Positions 1 to 9,135 of a stretch of 48,217 nucleotides of DNA are shown here, piece after piece. This stretch comes from Bradyrhizobium sp. Lineage in GTDB: Bacteria; Pseudomonadota; Alphaproteobacteria; Rhizobiales; Xanthobacteraceae. The first letter of the stretch is position 1, and each line of letters opens with the position of its first letter. The stretch covers positions 1-48,217 of the forward strand of contig NZ_JAUYQU010000256.1 in the NCBI RefSeq assembly GCF_030697065.1. Reading direction: 5' to 3'. The translations under genes and the position numbers were made by a program. The notes beneath the pieces are model-generated. The model worked only from the letters and a program-made list of their open reading frames with translations, was not told where the DNA came from and did not search any database.

Positions 1-203
1 AGCGCCAGCTTCTTCAGCCGCGCAAAGGCTTCCCTGAAAATGTAGATGCTCTGCGCCTCAAGCCCGTCGAGATGATCCATGGTGGGGGGAGGTAGGGGGC
101 GGTCGGACGAAATTTGGGACGGGACTTGCAGGGCAGACGACCCGCCCGGCGGATCGGAGCGGCGCAACCGGGCGATGGCGGAATCGTTGTCGAGAAGATG
201 CAT
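1..203 (-). CDS. cysD: Sulfate adenylyltransferase subunit 2 (partial, N-terminus only)
   Basis: Only the first 67 codons are in the window; the gene runs off the left edge. CysD is the adenylyl-transfer subunit of ATP sulfurylase and, with the GTPase CysN, makes adenosine 5'-phosphosulfate (APS) from sulfate and ATP. From residue 42 the protein reads MDHLDGLEAQSIYIFREA, the usual CysD N-terminus. The frame stays open upstream to an ATG at 201-203 that has an AAGGGG Shine-Dalgarno (209-214), whereas the inner ATG at 78-80 has none, so the longer start is chosen. This gives a 41-residue Ser/Pro-rich extension not usual for the family. It is transcribed divergently from cysG. The identity is firm; the start is a judgement. 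Confidence 0.85.
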   Translation of the reverse strand, partial: MHLLDNDSAIARLRRSDPPGGSSALQVPSQISSDRPLPPPTMDHLDGLEAQSIYIFREAFARLKKLA

Positions 204-345
204 CTCTGCCCCTTGGCCTAGGGAGGCCAAAATTCTATAGTTGCAATGCAGTAGAGAAGAAAATATTTCTCTTTGCTGGCATTGAACAAGACATATATAG
301 AAAATAATTCTAGTCAACCCCGCGAGTTGGGGCAGCGAGTGTCGC
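204..345. promoter_or_regulatory. Divergent cysD/cysG control region with AT-rich inverted repeats
   Basis: This is a strikingly AT-rich strip in GC-rich DNA that must carry both divergent promoters. It contains two perfect interrupted inverted repeats: AGAGAA (253-258) with TTCTCT (267-272), around an AAATATTT core, and TAGAA (298-302) with TTCTA (308-312). A related AATTCTATAG lies at 231-240 on the cysD side. These look like operators of a sulfur regulator shared by both transcripts. The repeats are seen directly; the regulator is not identifiable from the sequence. Confidence 0.5.
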
Positions 346-1782
346 ATGCGATTCCTGCCAGTCTTTCTCGACCTGCAAACCGGACCGGTGCTGCTTGTCG
401 GCGCCGGCGATCTGGCGCGGGCAAAATTGCGCCTGCTGGCGGCCGCGGGCGCCCGCATCCGTTACTTCGCGATCGACGGAGAGCATGATGTGGGCGGACT
501 GGCCGCGGATGAAGCGGCGCGGATCGAACTGGCGCAAGGCGATCCGCTGACGTCAGATCTGACGGGCGTGATCGCGATCCTGTGCGCGGGCGCCGGTGAC
601 ATCGGGGTTGCGATGTCGGCGCGGGCCAAGGCGGTCGGCCTTCCCGTCAATGTGATGGACGATCTCGCCCATTCGACTTTCATCTTTCCCGCCATCGTAG
701 ATCGCGGCGATGTCGTCGTCGCCGTCGGCACCGGCGGCGCCTCGCCGGTGGTGGCGCGCCGCGTGCGCGAGCGCATCGAAGCGGTGCTGCCCGCGCGGAT
801 CGGTGATCTCGCCACCTTTATCGGCCGCTGGCGCAAGACCATCCATGGCCGCATCCCCGAATTCGCGTTGCGCCGCCGTTTCTGGGAGCGTGTGGTCGAT
901 GGCCCGATCGGAGCGCTGGTGCTCGCCGGCCGCAAGGACGAGGCTGAAGCCGCGCTGAACGACATTCCCGACGCATCCGCCTTCGCCGGTGCGCTTGCAT
1001 CGGGCAAGGCCGAGGGCAGGGTGACGCTGGTCGGCGCCGGCCCGGGCGATCCCGATCTTCTGACCATCAAGGCGCTGCGCGCGCTGCAGGACGCCGACGT
1101 GGTATTCTACGACGAACTGGTCTCGCCGGAGATTCTCGATCGGGTGCGCCGAGATGCGTCGCGCGTGCCGGTCGGCCGCCGCGTCGGCAAGCCGGGCATC
1201 GGCCAGGGCGCCATCAACAAGTTGGTGATCGAATCCGCGCAATCGGGCCAGCGCGCGGTGCGCCTCAAGGGCGGAGATGGTTTCGTATTCGGCCGCGGCG
1301 GCGAGGAGATCGAGGCGTTGCGCGCGGCCGGCGTCGCCTATTCGGTGGTGCCGGGAATAACCGCGGGTCTCGGCGCGGCCGCGCAATTCGAAGTGCCGCT
1401 GACGTTCCGACACGAGGCGCTGCGCATTACGTTTCTCACCGCGCACAAGGCCAGGGATGCCGATGCCGTCGACTGGTCGACCCTGACCGACGCGAAGATG
1501 ACGGTCGTGGTCTACATGGGAATGACCGCGGCGCCCTCGGTCCGATCGGGCCTGCTCGCCGCCGGACGTTCGCCGCAAACCCCGGTCGGTGTGTTCGCTC
1601 GGGTGACGCGGCCGGATGCGCAAGCCGCCGTTGGAACGTTGCAGGATTTGCCTGGCCTGATCGAGAAGATCGACGGCGGCCCGGCCATTCTCATCATCGG
1701 CGACGTGGTCGCCCATTCCGCGCCGTGGCGCGAAGCCGATCTCGACAAAGTGATATCCAAACTGCTGGAAACCGCCGCATGA
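346..1782 (+). CDS. cysG: Siroheme synthase (uroporphyrinogen-III C-methyltransferase / precorrin-2 dehydrogenase / ferrochelatase)
   Basis: 478 residues, the normal length of the fused trifunctional CysG. It makes siroheme, the prosthetic group of the sulfite reductase encoded downstream. The N-terminal half (about 1-150) is the NAD-dependent dehydrogenase/chelatase with Rossmann motif VLLVGAGDLARAK near residue 16; a dimerisation segment follows; from about 222 comes the SUMT methyltransferase with VTLVGAGPGDPDLLT and the KGGDGFVFGRGGEE SAM-binding stretch. It is the first gene of a coupled run: its TGA overlaps the next ATG as ATGA. The ATG at 346 is the first in frame after the AT-rich control region and gives the standard MRFLPVFLDLQ start. 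Confidence 0.95.
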   Translation: MRFLPVFLDLQTGPVLLVGAGDLARAKLRLLAAAGARIRYFAIDGEHDVGGLAADEAARIELAQGDPLTSDLTGVIAILCAGAGDIGVAMSARAKAVGLPVNVMDDLAHSTFIFPAIVDRGDVVVAVGTGGASPVVARRVRERIEAVLPARIGDLATFIGRWRKTIHGRIPEFALRRRFWERVVDGPIGALVLAGRKDEAEAALNDIPDASAFAGALASGKAEGRVTLVGAGPGDPDLLTIKALRALQDADVVFYDELVSPEILDRVRRDASRVPVGRRVGKPGIGQGAINKLVIESAQSGQRAVRLKGGDGFVFGRGGEEIEALRAAGVAYSVVPGITAGLGAAAQFEVPLTFRHEALRITFLTAHKARDADAVDWSTLTDAKMTVVVYMGMTAAPSVRSGLLAAGRSPQTPVGVFARVTRPDAQAAVGTLQDLPGLIEKIDGGPAILIIGDVVAHSAPWREADLDKVISKLLETAA

Positions 1783-2093
1783 CCTCACCGCTGCAACAGA
1801 AAATCAAGATCACTGGTCCTTCCGTCATCACCGCCAACCGCACCTGGGACGGCATCGTGATCTGGCGCACGACCGCAAAGGGCTGGTCGGCGGATCTGTC
1901 GGACGCCGCGATCGTGCGCACCGCCGATGAAGCGCGGGCGCTGCTGACCGAATCGATCGCCGACGACGTCGGTGCGATCGGCGCCTACATCGCGCCGGTC
2001 GACCTCAGGGACGCCGGCGCGATCAAGCCGGGCAATCTGCGCGAACACATCCGCTCGGCGGGGGTCACCATCGACCTCCCGGTCCCGGTGTAA
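1779..2093 (+). CDS. DUF2849 domain protein of the sulfite reductase operon
   Basis: 104 residues, starting at the ATG that overlaps the cysG stop (ATGA), which implies translational coupling. The sequence (ITGPSVITANRTWDGIVIWRT near the start, SIADDVGAIGAYIAPVDL later) matches the DUF2849 family, which in alphaproteobacteria lies between cysG and cysI. No catalytic motif, signal peptide or membrane segment is visible. Its fixed place between the siroheme and sulfite-reductase genes suggests an accessory role in sulfite reduction, for example cofactor insertion or electron supply, but this is inference from context only. Confidence 0.85.
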   Translation: MTSPLQQKIKITGPSVITANRTWDGIVIWRTTAKGWSADLSDAAIVRTADEARALLTESIADDVGAIGAYIAPVDLRDAGAIKPGNLREHIRSAGVTIDLPVPV

Positions 2094-2105
2094 GGCCATT
2101 TTGCC

Positions 2106-3761
2106 ATGTATGCATATGACGAACTCGACCGCACCATCATCAACGAACGCGTGGAGGAATTCCGCGATCAGGTGAAGCGCCGGCTGTCCGGCGAACTCAC
2201 CGAGGACGAATTCAAGATGCTGCGGCTGCAGAACGGTGTCTACCTGCAACTGCACGCCTACATGTTCCGCGTCGCGATTCCCTACGGCACGCTGTCGTCG
2301 GAGCAGTTGCGGCGGCTGGCGCATGTCGCGCGCAAATATGATCGCGGCTACGGCCACTTCACCACCCGGCAGAACATCCAATTCAACTGGATCAAGCTCG
2401 CCGAACTGCCGGATGCGCTGGCCGATCTCGCCGAGGTCGGCATTCACGCCATGCAGACCTCGGGCAACAACACCCGTAACGTCACCTCGGACCAGTGGGC
2501 CGGCGTGGCGCCGGGCGAGATCGAGGATCCCCGGATCTGGTCCGAACTGCTGCGGCAGTACACCACGCTGCATCCGGAATTCTCGTTTCTGCCGCGCAAG
2601 TTCAAATTCGCGATCACCGCATCCGACCATGACCGCGCGGCGATCAAGGTGCACGATATCGGCCTGCGGCTCTACAAGAACGAAGCCGGCGAAACCGGTT
2701 TCGAGGTGCTGGTCGGCGGCGGCCTCGGCCGCACCCCCTTCATCGGCAAAACGATAAAACCGTTCGTGCACGGCCACGATCTGCTGAGCTATGTCGAGGC
2801 GATCCTGCGCGTCTACAACCAGTACGGCCGCCGCGACAATATCTACAAGGCGCGCATCAAGATCCTGGTGCACGAACTCGGCATCGAGAAATTCGCCCGG
2901 GAAGTCGAGGAGGAATGGCTGCAGATGCGCGACAGCGCGCTGGCGATCGATGATTCGGTGATCAAGGATATCCGTTCGCGTTTCACCTATCCCGTCTATC
3001 AAAAGCTGCCGCACATGCCCGACGAGTTGAAGCAGGCGGCGCACGACCCGCATTTCGAGGCATGGCGCAGGAATTCGGTCGCGCCCCACAAGGCGCCGGG
3101 CTATGCGATCGTGACGCTGTCGCTGAAACCGGTCGGCGGCCCGCCCGGCGACGCCACCGCCGATCAGATGGACGCCATCGCCGATCTCGCTGACAGATAT
3201 TCCTTCGGCGAGATCCGCGTCGGCCACGAGCAGAATCTGGCGCTACCCCATGTCGCGCGGCGCGACCTGCCGGCGCTGTGGAAGGCGCTGGACAGGATCG
3301 GCGTCGCCACCCCGAACGTCAATCTGGTCTCCGACATCATCGCCTGCCCGGGGCTGGACTATTGCTCGCTGGCCAACGCTCGGTCGATCCCGATCGCGCA
3401 GGAACTGACCCGGCGCTTCGCCGATCACGATACTGCAAGCCTGATCGGGCGGCTGCACATCAATATTTCCGGCTGCATCAACGCCTGCGGCCATCATCAC
3501 GTCGGCCATATCGGCATTCTCGGTGTCGAGAAGAACGGCGAGGAATTCTATCAGATCACGATCGGCGGCCGCGCCGACGAAAACGCCGAAGTCGGAACGC
3601 TGATCGGGCCCGCCGTTCCCTATGGCGACGTCGCCGACGTGATCGAGGATATCGTCGAAGCCTATCTCGCGCTGCGCGCCCGGCCCGACGAGTTGTTCGT
3701 TGATACCGTGAAGCGGCTTGGCGTCGAGCCGTTCAAGGAGCGCGTCTATGCCACTCGTTAA
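2106..3761 (+). CDS. cysI: Assimilatory nitrite/sulfite reductase hemoprotein
   Basis: 551 residues, full length for the siroheme/4Fe-4S reductase family; it performs the six-electron reduction of sulfite to sulfide. The four cluster and siroheme cysteines are all present: Cys414 and Cys420 (CPGLDYC) and Cys457 and Cys461 (GCINACGHHH). The N-terminal ferredoxin-like repeat carries RGYGHFTTRQNIQFNW. No flavoprotein cysJ is nearby, so electrons probably come from a ferredoxin or another donor, as is usual in this group. It could be called a nitrite reductase by similarity alone, but cysG and cysH on either side argue for sulfite. It overlaps the next gene by 14 bases. Confidence 0.95.
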   Translation: MYAYDELDRTIINERVEEFRDQVKRRLSGELTEDEFKMLRLQNGVYLQLHAYMFRVAIPYGTLSSEQLRRLAHVARKYDRGYGHFTTRQNIQFNWIKLAELPDALADLAEVGIHAMQTSGNNTRNVTSDQWAGVAPGEIEDPRIWSELLRQYTTLHPEFSFLPRKFKFAITASDHDRAAIKVHDIGLRLYKNEAGETGFEVLVGGGLGRTPFIGKTIKPFVHGHDLLSYVEAILRVYNQYGRRDNIYKARIKILVHELGIEKFAREVEEEWLQMRDSALAIDDSVIKDIRSRFTYPVYQKLPHMPDELKQAAHDPHFEAWRRNSVAPHKAPGYAIVTLSLKPVGGPPGDATADQMDAIADLADRYSFGEIRVGHEQNLALPHVARRDLPALWKALDRIGVATPNVNLVSDIIACPGLDYCSLANARSIPIAQELTRRFADHDTASLIGRLHINISGCINACGHHHVGHIGILGVEKNGEEFYQITIGGRADENAEVGTLIGPAVPYGDVADVIEDIVEAYLALRARPDELFVDTVKRLGVEPFKERVYATR

Positions 3762-4263
3762 GGGCGGGAAGATCACGACCGATCCGCTGGTTCATGTGGC
3801 CGACGACGCCGAACTTCCCGGCGAGGGCGCCATCCTGATCTCCGCCACGCGATTTCTCGGCGATGCCGAAGCACTTTCGTGGCGCGCCGGCGAACTCGGC
3901 GTGGTCTGGCCGAACAACCGTGACCTCGACGATCTCGTTCCCCATCTCGGCCGGCTCGCCGCGGTGGCGCTGGTATTTCCGAGCTTCCGCGACGGCCGTG
4001 CCTACAGCCAGGCGCGATTGCTGCGGGAGCGCCACGGCTATAGGGGCGAGTTGCGCGCCACCGGCCAGGTGCTGCGCGACCAGTTCGTATTCATGCTGCG
4101 CGCGGGCTTCGACGCCTTCGAGGTCAGGAAAGAAGCCGACGCGGAAGCCTTCGCCGCCACGGTCAAGCGTTATTCGGTCTTCTATCAGCCGACCGGCGAT
4201 GGCCGCATCACCGCCCTGCACCGGCGCATGCAACTGCGCCATTCGGAGAGTGCCGGCCAGTGA
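3748..4263 (+). CDS. DUF934 domain protein of the sulfite reductase operon
   Basis: 171 residues, starting at an ATG 14 bases inside cysI (MPLVKGGKITTDPLVHV). It belongs to the DUF934 family, found almost always beside cysI and cysH in alpha- and betaproteobacteria. Visible landmarks are GVVWPNNRDL and the C-terminal FYQPTGDGRITALHRR. There is no known biochemical function, no signal peptide and no membrane segment. The stop overlaps the cysH start by four bases (GTGA), so cysI, DUF934 and cysH are probably translated as a coupled set. A role supporting sulfite reductase is inferred from this conservation. Confidence 0.85.
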   Translation: MPLVKGGKITTDPLVHVADDAELPGEGAILISATRFLGDAEALSWRAGELGVVWPNNRDLDDLVPHLGRLAAVALVFPSFRDGRAYSQARLLRERHGYRGELRATGQVLRDQFVFMLRAGFDAFEVRKEADAEAFAATVKRYSVFYQPTGDGRITALHRRMQLRHSESAGQ

Positions 4264-4997
4264 ACGCGCTCGCGGACCAGGTTCTGCCGGAACTGAAGGC
4301 GCGCGAACTGGCGCCGGCGGCGCTGGAACTTGCTCTTGCGTTGCGTCACGCATCGCCCGCGGACGTGATCGCGGCGGCCGTGCAGACGGTCGGCCGCGAG
4401 CACCTAGCCGTGGTCTCGTCGTTCGGCACCGAATCGGCGGCACTGCTCAAGGTGATGGCCGATGTCGATCCCGCCATCCCCGTGGTGTTTCTCGACACCG
4501 GATGGCTGTTCGAGGAGACGCTGGCCTATCGCGACACGCTGATCGCCACGCTCGGCCTGCGCGACGTCCGCTCCATCAGGCCGCTGGAGCAAACATTGTC
4601 GCGCGAGGATCCGGATCGCGAATTGTGGTTCTCCGATCCCGACGGCTGCTGCCGGATCCGCAAGGTGGAGCCGCTGGCGCGGGCGCTGGCGCCGTTCTCG
4701 GCATGGATCAACGGACGCAAGCGCTTCCAGGGCGGGCTGCGCGCCGACATGGCCGTGGTTGAGGACGATGGGGTCAGGCTGAAGTTCAATCCGTTCGCGA
4801 GTGCCTCGCGCGAGCAGATCGAGGCGATCTACCGCCTAGCAAAGCTGCCGCCGCATCCGCTGACGGCATCGGGTTATCTCTCGGTCGGATGCATGCCCTG
4901 CAGCAGCCGGACGTCGACGGACGAGGACGCTCGCGCCGGCCGCTGGCGCGGCAGAGCCAAGACGGAATGCGGCATCCATACCAGCCGGACCTCATAG
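4260..4997 (+). CDS. cysH: Adenylyl-sulfate (APS/PAPS) reductase
   Basis: 245 residues with GTG start overlapping the DUF934 stop. It reduces activated sulfate to sulfite using thioredoxin. The sequence has SSFGTES (53-59), the four cysteines of the 4Fe-4S cluster type (Cys130-Cys131 and Cys211/Cys214) and the catalytic Cys237 in KTECGIH. The CC plus CxxC set marks it as the APS-using, iron-sulfur form rather than the cluster-free E. coli PAPS reductase. It is the last gene of the coupled cysG-cysH run; the DNA after its stop is the debris of a permease gene. Confidence 0.94.
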   Translation: MNALADQVLPELKARELAPAALELALALRHASPADVIAAAVQTVGREHLAVVSSFGTESAALLKVMADVDPAIPVVFLDTGWLFEETLAYRDTLIATLGLRDVRSIRPLEQTLSREDPDRELWFSDPDGCCRIRKVEPLARALAPFSAWINGRKRFQGGLRADMAVVEDDGVRLKFNPFASASREQIEAIYRLAKLPPHPLTASGYLSVGCMPCSSRTSTDEDARAGRWRGRAKTECGIHTSRTS

Positions 4998-5104
4998 ACG
5001 GGCTGACTCATTACGCTTGCGCTTCACGGCCGATCCTGTAGCCAGTTGCACCGACCGGGGACGATCTGCCGGGTCCGGTGTCAGCAAGGTCCGTCGGGCG
5101 GCGA

Positions 5105-5240
5105 TTGGTCGAAATCCTCTATAATGTGTATCAATTCGTGGCGGCGTTCGCGATCGCCTCCCCTGCTGGCCATGCCGGCGTTGATCACCCCGGTGGCAAA
5201 GACCATTCTCGAGCGGCATCTGACGAGGGACAACTTCCCA
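5105..5240 (+). pseudogene. cysW: Decayed 3' remnant of sulfate ABC permease gene cysW
   Basis: From 5105 one frame reads [19 protein letters not shown], then after one extra C in the CCCC run at 5160-5163 the next frame reads [19 protein letters not shown]. Joined, these match the C-terminal transmembrane helix of CysW (family pattern VEILYNEY..VAAFA.ASLLALLALITLVLKT.LE). Besides the frameshift, two expected leucines have become prolines in the helix, Glu became Val, and no cysW stop remains before cysA. No upstream cysP/sbp, cysT or 5' cysW is present between this point and cysH. What is seen is about 45 codons of debris; loss of the rest by deletion is inferred. Confidence 0.72.
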
Positions 5241-6290
<1,050 letters not shown>

Positions 6291-6296
6291 GTGAGT

Positions 6297-6391
6297 CGTC
6301 ATTCCGGGATGGTCCGCAGGACCAGACCCGGAATCTCGCGCGACAGCCTCTGAATTCCGAGTTCGAGGCTTCGCCTCGCCCCGGAATAACG
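6297..6391. repeat. Palindromic intergenic repeat, CATTCCGG family, copy 1
   Basis: The element lies seven bases after the cysA stop. The outer arms are GTCATTCCGGG and CCCCGGAATAAC, enclosing a GGTCC-gca-GGACC hairpin and a CGAGGC-tt-GCCTCG hairpin. It is the same family as the copies at 16250 and 45793, with the inner hairpins in a different order. It may act as a 3' stem-loop for the cysA transcript. Confidence 0.75.
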
Positions 6392-6447
6392 CCAAAAGCG
6401 TCGGCCGTTCACCATTCAGCCACGGTTCCTGTGCAACAACCCTTGCC

Positions 6448-6969
6448 ATGGGGAACCCTCGAATCACGCGCGCCGCGGCCGCGATTATCGGGCTGCTGGC
6501 GCTGGGCGGCTGTGCGGCGGATGCACCCGTGACCGAGCAGCCCACAATGTATCTCAGCATGGCCAATGGCGGCGCCAGGCTCGATCCGCAGGCCGCGGCC
6601 TCGATGATCTCGCTCTACCGGCAGAACAACGGCCTCGGCGCCGTGGCGGTCGACCCCGAATTGATGAAGCTCGCCGAGCAGCAGTCGCAGGCCATGGCCA
6701 GCCGCAACAAGCTCGACCATGACGTCAAGGGACCGCTGACGAAACGGCTGAATGCATCGGGCTATCCGGCGACGCTGGCGGTTGAGAATGTCTCCGCCGG
6801 CTACCACACCATGGCGGAGGCCTTTTCGGGCTGGCGCGACTCGCCCCCGCACAAGGCGAATATGCTGAAGAACGGTGTCACAAATTTAGGCATCGCGGCC
6901 ACCTATGCTCCCAACACCAAATACAAGGTGTTCTGGACGCTGATTCTGGCATCCCCGGAAAAGCGATAA
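6448..6969 (+). CDS. CAP-domain (SCP/PR-1-like) lipoprotein
   Basis: 173 residues with a lipoprotein signal peptide: positive start, hydrophobic stretch and lipobox LGGC near residue 22, so it should be anchored in the outer membrane or periplasm. The mature part has the bacterial CAP superfamily pattern: LISLYRQNNGLGAVAVDPELMKLAEQQS, then NKLDHD, VENVSAGY, and FSGWRDSPPHKANMLKNG. His and Glu of the CAP cavity are recognisable. Bacterial members often act at the envelope, but no substrate can be named. It stands alone, with a repeat element upstream and the patatin gene downstream in the same direction. Confidence 0.85.
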   Translation: MGNPRITRAAAAIIGLLALGGCAADAPVTEQPTMYLSMANGGARLDPQAAASMISLYRQNNGLGAVAVDPELMKLAEQQSQAMASRNKLDHDVKGPLTKRLNASGYPATLAVENVSAGYHTMAEAFSGWRDSPPHKANMLKNGVTNLGIAATYAPNTKYKVFWTLILASPEKR

Positions 6970-7061
6970 ACACGGCGTGATCCGGCGTTGCGGCCTGGCT
7001 GATTGACGCCGTCGCCAACTGACGCCACGGTAGCATCGCTTTTTTATGTTCATCGAGAATC

Positions 7062-8234
7062 ATGACGGACAATCCCCATTCCGCGCCCGCCCACACGCCC
7101 GCAAAGGCTCAGCGCGTGCTCGTCCTGCAGGGCGGCGGCGCGCTCGGCTCCTATCAGGCCGGCGCCTATCAGGCGCTGTGCCACCATGATTTCGAACCTG
7201 AGTGGATTGCCGGCATTTCGATCGGCGCCATCAACGCCGCGATCATCGCCGGCAATCCGCGCGAGAAGCGGGTGGGGCGCCTGAAGGAATTCTGGGAGAT
7301 GGTCTCCTCGCCGGTGCCCTGGAATCCGGTCGGCAAGTCGGACCGCGCGCGATCGTTGTTCAACGAGACCAGCGCCGCGCTGATCGCCACCTTCGGCGTT
7401 CCCGGCTTCTTCACGCCGCGTGTGCCGCCGGCGCCGCTGTGGCCGCCGGGCAGCCCGCAGTCGCAGAGCTATTACGACACCGCGCCGCTGAAGCAGACGC
7501 TGGAGCGGCTGGTCGATTTCGACCGCATCAATGACCTGAAGACGCGGCTCAGCGTCGGCGCCGTCGGCGTGGCCTCTGGCAATTTCAAGTATTTCGACAA
7601 TTACGAGATGAAGAAGCTCGGCAAGAGAATCGGGCCGGAGCACATCATGGCATCCGGCGCCCTGCCGCCGGGCTTCCCGTCGGTCGAGATCGATGGCGAG
7701 CATTACTGGGACGGCGGCATCGCCTCTAACACGCCGCTCGATTACGTGCTGGAGGAGGAAACCAGTCGCGATCTCCTGATCTTCCAGGTCGACCTGTTCA
7801 GCGCACGTGGCGAGTTGCCGGTGTCATTGCTCGAGGCAGCCGAGCGCGAAAAGGACATCCGCTTCTCCAGCCGCACCCGCATGAACACCGACAAGAACCG
7901 GCAGGTTCACAACACCCGCAAGGCGTTGCGCGAATTGATCGGCAAGTTGCCAGACTATCTCAGGAACGATCCGTCGGTCGACATCCTCTGTGAAGCCACC
8001 AAGGAGAGCACCGTTACGGTGGTGCACCTGATCTACCGCAGCAAGAGCTATGAATCTTCCTCGAAGGATTACGATTTTTCCCGGGTCGGCATGGTCGAGC
8101 ATTGGGGCTCGGGCGAGCGCGACGTCCATCTGTCGATGCGCCACAAGGATACGCTGCATCGGCCGCAGGCCGGTGAAACCATGATGACCTACGATCTTGC
8201 GAGGGACGGCACCCTCAACGGCAAAAAGGAGTGA
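7062..8234 (+). CDS. Patatin-like phospholipase (DUF3734 type)
   Basis: 390 residues. Patatin catalytic dyad features are complete: oxyanion loop GGGALG at 24-29, nucleophile Ser53 in GISIG, and Asp217 in DGGIASNTP. A C-terminal region after about 250 with STVTVVHLIYRSKSYESSSKDYDFSR is typical of the DUF3734-carrying branch. There is no signal peptide, so a cytoplasmic or membrane-surface lipase is expected. It ends six bases before the hydroxybutyrate dehydrogenase start, with that gene's ribosome site inside its last codons, so the two form an operon. The pairing suggests lipid or polyhydroxybutyrate turnover; the substrate is inferred. Confidence 0.9.
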   Translation: MTDNPHSAPAHTPAKAQRVLVLQGGGALGSYQAGAYQALCHHDFEPEWIAGISIGAINAAIIAGNPREKRVGRLKEFWEMVSSPVPWNPVGKSDRARSLFNETSAALIATFGVPGFFTPRVPPAPLWPPGSPQSQSYYDTAPLKQTLERLVDFDRINDLKTRLSVGAVGVASGNFKYFDNYEMKKLGKRIGPEHIMASGALPPGFPSVEIDGEHYWDGGIASNTPLDYVLEEETSRDLLIFQVDLFSARGELPVSLLEAAEREKDIRFSSRTRMNTDKNRQVHNTRKALRELIGKLPDYLRNDPSVDILCEATKESTVTVVHLIYRSKSYESSSKDYDFSRVGMVEHWGSGERDVHLSMRHKDTLHRPQAGETMMTYDLARDGTLNGKKE

Positions 8235-8239
8235 AGCGA

Positions 8240-9028
8240 ATGGGTACGTTGACAGGCAAGACCGCTGTTGTGACCGGCTCGACCAGCGGCATTGGATTGG
8301 CGTATGCGCGGGCCTTCGCCGGCGCCGGCGCCAATATCGTTCTCAACGGCATGGGCGCTCCCGCCGACATCGAGAAGGAACGCTCGGGCATCGAGGCAGA
8401 CTTCGGGGTCAAGGCGGTGCATTCGCCCGCCGACATGACCCGGCCCGCCGAGATTGCCGGCATGGTCGCGCTCGGCGAAAGCACCTTCGGTTCGGTCGAC
8501 ATTCTCGTCAACAATGCCGGCATCCAGTTCGTGTCGCCCATCGAGGAGTTTCCGATCGAGAAATGGGACGCGATTATCGCGATCAACCTCTCCTCGGCGT
8601 TTCATGCCATCCGCGCCGCGGTGCCCGGCATGAAGAAGCGCGGCTGGGGCCGCATCATCAACACCGCCTCGGCGCATTCGCTGGTCGCCTCGCCGTTCAA
8701 GTCGGCCTATGTGTCGGCCAAGCACGGCATCGCAGGCCTCACCAAGACCGTGGCGCTGGAACTCGCGACCCACAAGATCACCTGCAACTGCATCTCACCC
8801 GGCTATGTGTGGACGCCGCTGGTGGAAAAGCAGATTCCCGACACCATGAAGGCCCGCAACCTGACCAAGGAGCAGGTCATCCGCGACGTATTGCTGGAGG
8901 CGCAGCCGACCAAGGAGTTCGTCACCTCGGAGCAGGTCGCCGCGCTGGCGCTGTTTCTCTGCGGCGACGACGCGGCGCAGATAACCGGCACCAATCTGTC
9001 GATCGACGGCGGCTGGACCGCGGGGTAG
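8240..9028 (+). CDS. bdhA: 3-hydroxybutyrate dehydrogenase
   Basis: 262 residues, a classical short-chain dehydrogenase converting D-3-hydroxybutyrate to acetoacetate with NAD. Cofactor motif TGSTSGIG (12-19), NNAG, and catalytic Ser144, Tyr157 and Lys161 (YVSAK) are present, and the C-terminus ends in NLSIDGGWTAG. The ISPGYVWTPLVEKQI segment is characteristic of bacterial 3-hydroxybutyrate dehydrogenases. The ATG at 8240 is preferred over a GTG at 8231 because AAGGAG (8226-8231) is eight bases ahead of it. It is coupled to the patatin gene, consistent with a role in using storage polymer breakdown products. Confidence 0.9.
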   Translation: MGTLTGKTAVVTGSTSGIGLAYARAFAGAGANIVLNGMGAPADIEKERSGIEADFGVKAVHSPADMTRPAEIAGMVALGESTFGSVDILVNNAGIQFVSPIEEFPIEKWDAIIAINLSSAFHAIRAAVPGMKKRGWGRIINTASAHSLVASPFKSAYVSAKHGIAGLTKTVALELATHKITCNCISPGYVWTPLVEKQIPDTMKARNLTKEQVIRDVLLEAQPTKEFVTSEQVAALALFLCGDDAAQITGTNLSIDGGWTAG

Positions 9029-9039
9029 GGGACACAAGC

Positions 9040-9131
9040 TCGTCATTGCCGGCCTTGACCCGGCAATCCATCGCCTTTGGGGGAAGTCTCTTGCGCAACC
9101 TGATGGATGCCCGGGCAAGCCCGGGCATGAC
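9040..9131. repeat. Palindromic intergenic repeat, GCCCGGGCTTGAC family, copy 1
   Basis: The element fills the gap between two convergent genes. The left half CGTCATTGCCGG..CCCGGCAATCCATC mirrors the right half TGATGGATGCCCGGGC..GCCCGGGCATGAC. The outer GTCAT/ATGAC ends and the inner ATCCA/TGGAT arms recur in other repeat families of this window. A second copy is at 30546-30630. Confidence 0.75.
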
Positions 9132-9135
9132 AATC

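Noticed and set aside
553..1788. 411-codon minus-strand open frame opposite cysG
   Set aside because: It is an antisense shadow of a well-conserved gene in GC-rich DNA; its translation has no recognisable family and no ribosome site.
5046..5240. N-terminal extension of CysA
   Set aside because: The extra 65 residues include the CysW helix remnant; CysA homology starts at the GTG 5241.
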